A stretch of 38,855 nt of DNA from PHAA01 sp964457945 (GTDB lineage Bacteria > Bacillota > Syntrophomonadia > Syntrophomonadales > Syntrophomonadaceae): positions 1 through 38,855 of the forward strand of contig CAYWFX010000035.1 in NCBI GenBank assembly GCA_964457945.1, in the 5' to 3' direction. The position numbers and the translations under genes are program-made. Position 1 is the first letter of the stretch, and each line of letters begins with the position of its first letter. Of this stretch, positions 33,980 through 38,855 are shown piece after piece. The notes under the pieces are model-generated. The model did not search any database and was not told where the DNA came from. It was given only the letters and a program-made list of their open reading frames with translations.

Positions 33980-34774
33980 ATATAGTGCCCCCCGTTGTCA
34001 AGACACATTAATTTAGAAATAAGCAATGTGTCCCTCCCTTGCTTAGATTGCCAGTTTGCTGCGCGCGAGCACTATCCGCGGCGAGTGCTACATATATAGC
34101 TTTAGGCATGATGTTATGCGACAAACGGCCCGGAGCTTAACATCATGCCTGGTGATCTTACCGGATAATTCTTCCGGATCGTATCCGGATCGGGCCGGTT
34201 GAATTACCTGGTGCTATTATAAAAGCACTCGCAGCTGGCGAGTGCCACCGATGGGAAAAAACATAAATGAGGAGTAACGGAACGGCACCTGACGAATGAC
34301 GAAATGAAGAAAGGGTAAGACCCGAAGGGCGATTCATGGACGTAGCATAGCACTGTAGAACTCTTGCGGGTTGCGCTTGCCGCATAAGGTAAAAACCGTC
34401 TTGTCTTGGTTACATTCGACCTCCACCGCACCGGTTTTGGTTTTAACTGTATTTGTCATCGATATATTTCTAATAAATTCTCGTTTCTCTGCTTTCTGTC
34501 TCTATAATCTATAAAAGGCACCAAGCTTCCTCTGTAAGCAGCGAAATATTAAGACATGTACTTTTTATCATTCTCAGCGAAATAAACGGCTTAATACGCC
34601 ATATAATAGATTGGGGTCAGAGTGTTTTAGTGTTATATAACTATTTGGCAATATTGTGCTGTGTGAGAAGTACCCAGTGTGAAGAAGTCCCTGATCTGCT
34701 AAATCAGCGGTTTGCATCTCAAATATTTGTTGCTACTCGATATGCAACTAAAACAAGGTCGAGTTTAAATGCTT
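33980..34774. other. Long gap rich in palindromes
   Basis: Several perfect inverted repeats crowd this stretch: AGGCATGATGTTA at 34104 with its complement at 34138 (13 bp), GCACTCGC at 34225 with GCGAGTGC at 34238 (8 bp), and clustered CCGGAT/ATCCGG copies near 34160-34200. They look like ends of decayed mobile elements or recombination sites. Near 34610 is GATTGGGGTCAGAGTG, a phrase often seen beside REP-type transposases. Only the small frame at 34334 may be coding. Confidence 0.45.
34334..34459 (-). CDS. Possible small protein (41 aa)
   Basis: This minus-strand frame starts at ATG and includes KTGAVEVECNQDKTVFTLCGK, with two cysteines and a beta-rich pattern that looks like real protein. 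There is no clear ribosome site. It may be a passenger of the decayed transposon upstream, or a remnant. Confidence 0.35.
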   Translation of the reverse strand: MTNTVKTKTGAVEVECNQDKTVFTLCGKRNPQEFYSAMLRP

Positions 34775-34817
34775 TTAAGGCTCTTATCCCCGTGGGCTAG
34801 AGCCTTAATCTTTTCGT
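34775..34817 (+). terminator. Terminator-like hairpin used as intron insertion site
   Basis: A perfect 10-bp stem, TTAAGGCTCT with AGAGCCTTAA, is followed by TCTTTTC and then immediately by the group II intron 5' end at 34818. Class C group II introns insert just after such stem-loops. Confidence 0.7.
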
Positions 34818-35045
34818 GCGCCCGGCATGGGCGCAGTCTAACGGGTGAAAGTCCCGAGTGCGGGGTTGATAGTGCCAAGCACATAGCTAAGGGCAAGGGT
34901 GTCCATCGCGAGGTGGAATCTGAAGGAAGCCGGAGGCAAACTTCTGGTCTGATGAACAGAAATCACATTAGGCATGTGTAAGCTGGGTAAGGTTGCGATA
35001 CAAACTGAAGCCCTAAACTATCCGTAAGCTTTCCGGATAGCTTAA
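34818..35045 (+). mobile_element. Group II intron 5' fragment
   Basis: The fragment begins with GTGCG, the conserved intron 5' end, and continues with GCCCGGCATGGGCGCAGTCT and ACGGGTGAAAGTCCCG, the familiar start of bacterial group II intron domain I. About 220 bp of domain I are visible, ending near a CTATCCG/CGGATAG hairpin. The reverse transcriptase gene and domains V and VI are absent, so it cannot splice or move. Confidence 0.8.
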
Positions 35046-35071
35046 TTATTCCGGGAATATAAAAGAATAAA

Positions 35072-35188
35072 AATTCGTCCCGATGGTTGCATTTTTTAGG
35101 TCCCAATTCTCTTTTAAATATAGAGACAAACAGTTAGCTGAAATGAATTCTTACTTGTCTCAAATAATAATGAAATGGGGGATCTGAC
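35072..35188 (+). promoter_or_regulatory. Conserved leader with a GAGACAA/TTGTCTC hairpin
   Basis: This 117-bp leader precedes the intact phospholipase-like gene and is nearly identical to the leader of the decayed copy at 30881. GAGACAA (35123) pairs with TTGTCTC (35155) over 7 bp, and the ribosome site GGGGGAT follows 20 bp later. Conservation of both length and bases over two copies suggests a promoter and a regulatory RNA fold. Confidence 0.5.
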
Positions 35189-35836
35189 ATGTCAATTCGG
35201 TTGACAGAGCTTGAAGGGCAGGAGTTGCAAAGGTTTATTAGAAAGGCGGAACAGGACACGGGATTTGTCTCAATGAGGGGAATGATGCTAAATCAAAAGT
35301 TGGTGTCATCTGCAGACTACAAGGTAATGGACGCTTCCCAAGGTGAGTATGAAGGAACAAAAATCACGTTTGCTCTTCTTGAAATGGGCGAAAACGCTAG
35401 AATCGCTATAGGTGAAATTGACGGGCAGTTTGAGGTAACAGCAACTCTTGTCGATGAAGTGGACGGCCAAGAAGTTCTTAAATTCTTTAGAGTTGTAAAC
35501 GGTCACATTGAACCCGGAAAAACAATACCATTCAATGAAGGGTTTAAAAAGGAGTTAGAAAAATTAGATAAACTACAGATTAAACAGAAAGAAGGCCAGA
35601 TTGAAGCTGCCGACCAATGCTGGTACGGAAACTGGTGCGGGCCTGGTTGCGGGTCGGGTACACCCATTGATGATGTTGATATTTGTTGCCAAACCCATGA
35701 TTGGTGTTATCAAACACGGGGTTATTTTAATTGTCATTGTGATTGTACCCTCGCTGATTGTGTATACCCATATATTTCTTATCACCAGTGGGCGAGTTGG
35801 ATATATTACTACATGCTAAACACTTGTTGCCGTTAG
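35189..35836 (+). CDS. Phospholipase A2-like cysteine-rich protein with a novel N-terminal domain
   Basis: This 215-residue protein has two parts. Residues 1-140 form an unrecognised acidic domain ending in a lysine/glutamate-rich linker (KKELEKLDKLQIKQKEGQ). Residues 141-215 carry 12 cysteines and the full phospholipase A2 signature: calcium loop YGNWCGPG (146-153) and CCQTHDWCY with the catalytic His170-Asp171. There is no signal peptide, although the 12 cysteines imply disulfides formed outside the cell. The N-terminal half may be a chaperone, a targeting part or an inhibitory pro-domain. Close by are a holin-like gene, a sigma factor and an intracellular-type protease. ATG behind GGGGGAT. 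A decayed copy is at 30997. Confidence 0.82.
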   Translation: MSIRLTELEGQELQRFIRKAEQDTGFVSMRGMMLNQKLVSSADYKVMDASQGEYEGTKITFALLEMGENARIAIGEIDGQFEVTATLVDEVDGQEVLKFFRVVNGHIEPGKTIPFNEGFKKELEKLDKLQIKQKEGQIEAADQCWYGNWCGPGCGSGTPIDDVDICCQTHDWCYQTRGYFNCHCDCTLADCVYPYISYHQWASWIYYYMLNTCCR

Positions 35837-35866
35837 TGTTAGTGTTAAGAACTTCTTTCCTTCAAA

Positions 35867-35902
35867 GGGGCCGTAACGAAACTTAGGTTTCGTTACGGCC
35901 CC
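35867..35902. terminator. Very strong bidirectional hairpin
   Basis: A perfect 16-bp stem, GGGGCCGTAACGAAAC with GTTTCGTTACGGCCCC, has a 4-nt loop TTAG. It lies between the phospholipase-like gene and the convergent small gene, and has A/T-rich flanks rather than a long T-run. Its left arm recurs at 27678. Confidence 0.7.
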
Positions 35903-35915
35903 TAATAAATTGGCC

Positions 35916-36167
35916 TTAATAATTATGTCCCATCGCCTTAAGGGCAGGCAATATGTCGTTTACATGACCTTCAAAGAAAATGGCGTAGCCTTTTACATTA
36001 GGGAACTCCAGGGATAGCATCTTGATGAACACGAACCCGGCTTCCTCTAAATCCTGGCGACTGGAATTGCGAATATACGTTAAATGTTGGTCACTTATTT
36101 TTTTTGCCGTACAATAAACTTCTTTGCCTTTAGAATTATACAATGCTGTAGCTACTAGTGTGCGCAC
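35916..36167 (-). CDS. Small hypothetical protein (83 aa)
   Basis: The frame starts with GTG behind GGAGGG and ends just before the hairpin at 35867. The protein looks like a compact alpha/beta fold (RTLVATALYNSKGKEVY, later VKGYAIFFEGHVND), with no membrane segment and one cysteine. No family is recognised. It converges on the phospholipase-like gene. Confidence 0.6.
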   Translation of the reverse strand: MRTLVATALYNSKGKEVYCTAKKISDQHLTYIRNSSRQDLEEAGFVFIKMLSLEFPNVKGYAIFFEGHVNDILPALKAMGHNY

Positions 36168-36967
36168 GGGCTATATCCCTCCATAAACAACTTCCCATAA
36201 AGAACTACTCCAAAAACCATAATATAGAATTATTATATACAAGCACTATTGATTGTCAAATCATAAAAGGATTTAGAGCGAAGAATTGAAGATAAAAGAA
36301 AATCTTTGGATTTCCATGTGATTTCGGAAAATACATCCGGGGAAAGTAGCAAAAACGACTAGTATTGCTTTTTAATAATTGTGGATAAAAATAGACAAAA
36401 ATACAAAATGTATTATTATGCGACAAAATACGATACATAACTGAATTGTTTAAACGTTTCAATTGTATGCAATATAGAGATTTAACTGATTATAAGGGAC
36501 TTATTTCATACAACCTAGTGATGCATGGATGAATCAAATGCCAATACAGCCATGAATCACTAGGTTGTATTTCTGTATATTTTTATATTAATTATACCTC
36601 TGTATCGGTAATATTGGAACTATTTAATATATATGACCACAAATTAGCTGGCACGTTAATTGCTTATTAAAAAGGTAACTCGCATCACAAATTAAAACCC
36701 CATTTATATTGAATACCTCAATTTATTATTATGTACGTTACTGACCTCTAACCATAGAATCAGTCTTGGATTAATAATTGAACAGCCCTTTCCATTTTTT
36801 TTGTTTAATTCATATATACTTGTGGATTTCGTAATCCTAAAAAAGCCAAACAGACCTTTATTATATATCCTAGGAAATCCTTAGAGAATATCCAATAAGG
36901 GAGGCGATATTTAAGGAAATAATAAAATGAGTTGAATTGAAAAAGGAAATTGAGGGGAGGGAAGTTG
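36168..36967. other. AT-rich gap before the second beta-oxidation cluster
   Basis: No gene is seen in these 800 bp. The one strong structure is the hairpin at 36508, listed separately. A smaller palindrome (CTAGG/CCTTAG) lies near 36870, and the crt ribosome site GGGGAGGG is at 36954. The operon promoter must lie somewhere here. Confidence 0.5.
36508..36585 (+). terminator. Long hairpin, terminator or attenuator
   Basis: ATACAACCTAGTGAT at 36508 pairs perfectly with ATCACTAGGTTGTAT at 36556; after one mismatch the stem extends by five more pairs (CATGG/CCATG). It is followed by TTCTGTATATTTTTA. With 20 pairs it is stronger than a simple terminator needs to be and may be a small mobile repeat. 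Confidence 0.55.
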
Positions 36968-37750
36968 ATGGCATACGAAAACGTATTGCTGGAAAGAGAA
37001 GATAGAATCGCCGTACTAAGTATCAATAGACCCCAAGCTTTAAATGCATTAAACAATGATACCCTTTTGGAAATTATGAGTGCTATAAAAGAAGTTAATG
37101 AGGATTCCGGGCTGGATGTATTAATTATCACAGGAGCTGGAGACAAGGCTTTTGTTGCTGGTGCAGACATAGCGTTTATGCAGAGTCTAACAGCAATAGA
37201 AGGTCGTGCATTTGGTGCTTTAGGACAAAAAGCATTCCGTATGGTTGAAATCATGGAAAAGCCAGTTATAGCAGCAGTAAATGGTTTTGCTCTAGGCGGT
37301 GGATGTGAACTAGCTATGTGCTGCGATTTTCGTGTAGCTTCAACTAAGGCTAAATTTGGACAGCCTGAAGTGGGTCTGGGAATTACACCCGGTTTCGGTG
37401 GAACCCAGCGCTTACCACGCTTGGTAGGTTCGGGCATGGCCAGGCAAATGCTTTTTACAGCGGATGTTATTAATGCCGAGGAAGCTTTGCGTATCGGCCT
37501 GGTTAATAAGGTGGTAGCACCAGAAGAACTGATTGATTGTGCTAAAGGTATTGCCAGAAGAATACTGAGTAAAGCTCAAATTGCGGTTCGTTTAAGTAAA
37601 GCAGCCGCTATAGAAGGAATGCAAACCGATATTGATAGGGCTATGACTATTGAAGCGGATGTTTTTGGTCTCTGTTTTGCTACGGAAGATCAAAAAGAAG
37701 GAATGACCGCTTTTATAGAAAAGAGAGCAGCTAATTTTATCGGTAAATAG
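36968..37750 (+). CDS. crt: Enoyl-CoA hydratase/crotonase (second copy)
   Basis: This 260-residue crotonase is a close paralogue of the one at 935, with KAFVAGADIAFMQ, GGGCELAMCCDFRVAS and QPEVGLGITPGFGGTQRLPR at the same places. It should hydrate crotonyl-CoA. ATG 36968 is preceded by GGGGAGGG; an in-frame TTG at 36950 lies inside that site. Here crt comes first, followed by hbd 43 bp later, while the other cluster has hbd first. Residues around the acyl pocket differ in places, so chain-length preference may differ. Confidence 0.94.
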   Translation: MAYENVLLEREDRIAVLSINRPQALNALNNDTLLEIMSAIKEVNEDSGLDVLIITGAGDKAFVAGADIAFMQSLTAIEGRAFGALGQKAFRMVEIMEKPVIAAVNGFALGGGCELAMCCDFRVASTKAKFGQPEVGLGITPGFGGTQRLPRLVGSGMARQMLFTADVINAEEALRIGLVNKVVAPEELIDCAKGIARRILSKAQIAVRLSKAAAIEGMQTDIDRAMTIEADVFGLCFATEDQKEGMTAFIEKRAANFIGK

Positions 37751-37793
37751 TATTGGCTATTTATCTGATTAAACATATGAGGAGGCATTAAGC

Positions 37794-38633
37794 ATGAAAA
37801 TAATGGTTTTAGGTGCAGGTACCATGGGAGCAGGTATAGTACAGAATGCTGCTCAATCCGGTTTCGATGTAGTTTTAAGAGATATTAAACAAGAGTTTGT
37901 TGACAATGGTATTAAGGGAATTACCAAAAACCTGACCAAATTGGTCGAAAAGGGAAAGATGGAAGCTGCTGACAAAGATGCTATATTAGCAAGAATAGTT
38001 GGCACTGTTGACATGGCTGCTGCTGCTGATTGTGACCTGGTTATTGAAGCTGCAATTGAAGTCATGGAAATTAAGAAAACCATATTCAAAGAATTGGATT
38101 CCCTTTGTAAACCCGAGTGCATTCTGGCTTCCAATACTTCAGCATTGAGTATAACTGAAATTGGTGCTGCTTCAGGCAGACCTGACAGAATGATTGGTAT
38201 GCATTTCTTCAACCCCGTACCAGCTATGAAACTGGTTGAAATCATCCGTGGCGCTGCTACCAGCCAGGCCACTTATGATGCAATTAAGGCTCTGGCACTG
38301 ACAATGGGAAAAGCTCCAGTTGAAATCAATGAAGCTCCTGGCTTCGTTGTAAACCGTCTTTTGATCCCCATGCTGAATGAAGGTATGTATGCCTTAATGG
38401 AAGGCGTAGCCAATGCAGCTGACATTGATACTTCCATGAAGTTTGGTGCCGGACATCCTATGGGGCCTTTGGCACTAGCTGACATGATCGGATTAGATAT
38501 TTGTCTAAAAATTATGGAAACTCTATATAAAGAGTTTGGTGACCCTAAGTATCGTCCTTGCCCCTTGCTGGTTAAAATGGTACGTGCTGGCAAACTTGGA
38601 CGCAAGAATGGTGAAGGATTCTTTGTATACTAA
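37794..38633 (+). CDS. hbd: 3-hydroxybutyryl-CoA dehydrogenase (second copy)
   Basis: This 279-residue paralogue of the gene at 19 has the same dinucleotide loop (GAGTMGAG), MHFFNPVPAMKLVE with the catalytic histidine, and PGFVVNRLLIP. It lacks the few extra N-terminal residues of the first copy. GAGGAGGC precedes the ATG. It lies between crt and the thiolase. Having two sets suggests use with different substrates or growth modes. Confidence 0.95.
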   Translation: MKIMVLGAGTMGAGIVQNAAQSGFDVVLRDIKQEFVDNGIKGITKNLTKLVEKGKMEAADKDAILARIVGTVDMAAAADCDLVIEAAIEVMEIKKTIFKELDSLCKPECILASNTSALSITEIGAASGRPDRMIGMHFFNPVPAMKLVEIIRGAATSQATYDAIKALALTMGKAPVEINEAPGFVVNRLLIPMLNEGMYALMEGVANAADIDTSMKFGAGHPMGPLALADMIGLDICLKIMETLYKEFGDPKYRPCPLLVKMVRAGKLGRKNGEGFFVY

Positions 38634-38691
38634 ACCTTGATTGAAAAATAGAGATTATTAAAACCACAATTTGAAGGGAGATTATAAAAAT

Positions 38692-38855
38692 ATGACTAGA
38701 GAAGTAGTAATCGTAAGCGCATGTCGTACACCAGTTGCCAGTTTTAATGGTTCATTGAAAGATATGGCAGTAACCGATATCGGCAGCATAGTAATGGCCG
38801 AAGTTGTTAAAAGAGCTGGAATTGCACCGGCATTAGTTGAAGAAGTTATTTTTGG
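38692..38855 (+). CDS. thl: Acetyl-CoA acetyltransferase (second copy), cut by the window end
   Basis: Only the first 54 codons are present. They begin TREVVIVSACRTPVASFNG and continue to LVEEVIF, the start of a thiolase N-terminal domain, matching the copy at 1745. GAAGGGAG precedes the ATG. The active-site cysteine would lie beyond the window. It completes the crt-hbd-thl set. Confidence 0.88.
   Translation, partial: MTREVVIVSACRTPVASFNGSLKDMAVTDIGSIVMAEVVKRAGIAPALVEEVIF

Noticed and set aside
34769..34981. 70-residue frame across the intron start
   Set aside because: It lies inside the terminator hairpin and group II intron RNA, which explain the sequence better.
1..38855. CRISPR array
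   Set aside because: No regularly spaced direct repeats were seen; the only long direct repeat is the effector-gene duplication.

Overview
The window most likely comes from an anaerobic, low-GC Gram-positive of the Clostridia, and the best fit is a Syntrophomonas-type fatty-acid oxidiser. This is inferred from gene content: two crotonase/3-hydroxybutyryl-CoA dehydrogenase/thiolase clusters, a long acyl-CoA dehydrogenase with a CoA-transferase, a polyhydroxyalkanoate cluster built on a PhaR/PhaE-type synthase, and Firmicutes-style genes (mutS2, PHP-polX, YetF/DUF421, zapA). Ribosome binding sites are mostly strong AGGAGG types. The species is not proven by the sequence.

Layout. (1) 1-6.3 kb: hbd-crt-thl, a terminator, then a 611-residue acyl-CoA dehydrogenase and an acetyl-CoA hydrolase/transferase-family protein. 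Together these can activate butyrate and oxidise butyryl-CoA to acetyl-CoA. (2) 6.4-12.0 kb: the phosphate uptake operon pstS-pstC-pstA-pstB-phoU, with 11-bp-phased TTTACA repeats like Pho boxes at three promoter positions and two tiny membrane peptides. (3) 12.2-15.8 kb: a glutamine amidotransferase behind a leader terminator, convergent with the minus-strand cluster phaP-phaR/E-phaJ-phaC. (4) 16.2-27.7 kb: housekeeping genes zapA, polX, DUF421, U32 peptidase, mutS2, a class A penicillin-binding protein (minus strand) and tyrS.

(5) 27.7-36.2 kb is an accessory island. It holds decayed IS256-type, IS21-type and ExeA-type transposition genes, the 5' end of a group II intron sitting directly behind a terminator hairpin, a cysteine desulfurase with a glutaredoxin-like protein, an intracellular-subtilisin-type protease, a UviA-like sigma factor overlapping a UviB/BhlA holin-like gene, and a cysteine-rich protein with complete phospholipase A2 signatures. 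A decayed copy of the phospholipase gene lies 4 kb upstream and keeps the same leader. The sigma/holin/leaderless-effector combination is the strongest candidate for an undescribed system: a toxin or bacteriocin-like lipase that is switched on and released without a signal peptide. (6) 36.9 kb to the end: a second beta-oxidation cluster, crt-hbd-thl, with the thiolase cut by the window edge.

All functions are read from motifs and remembered family resemblance. No database search was run.
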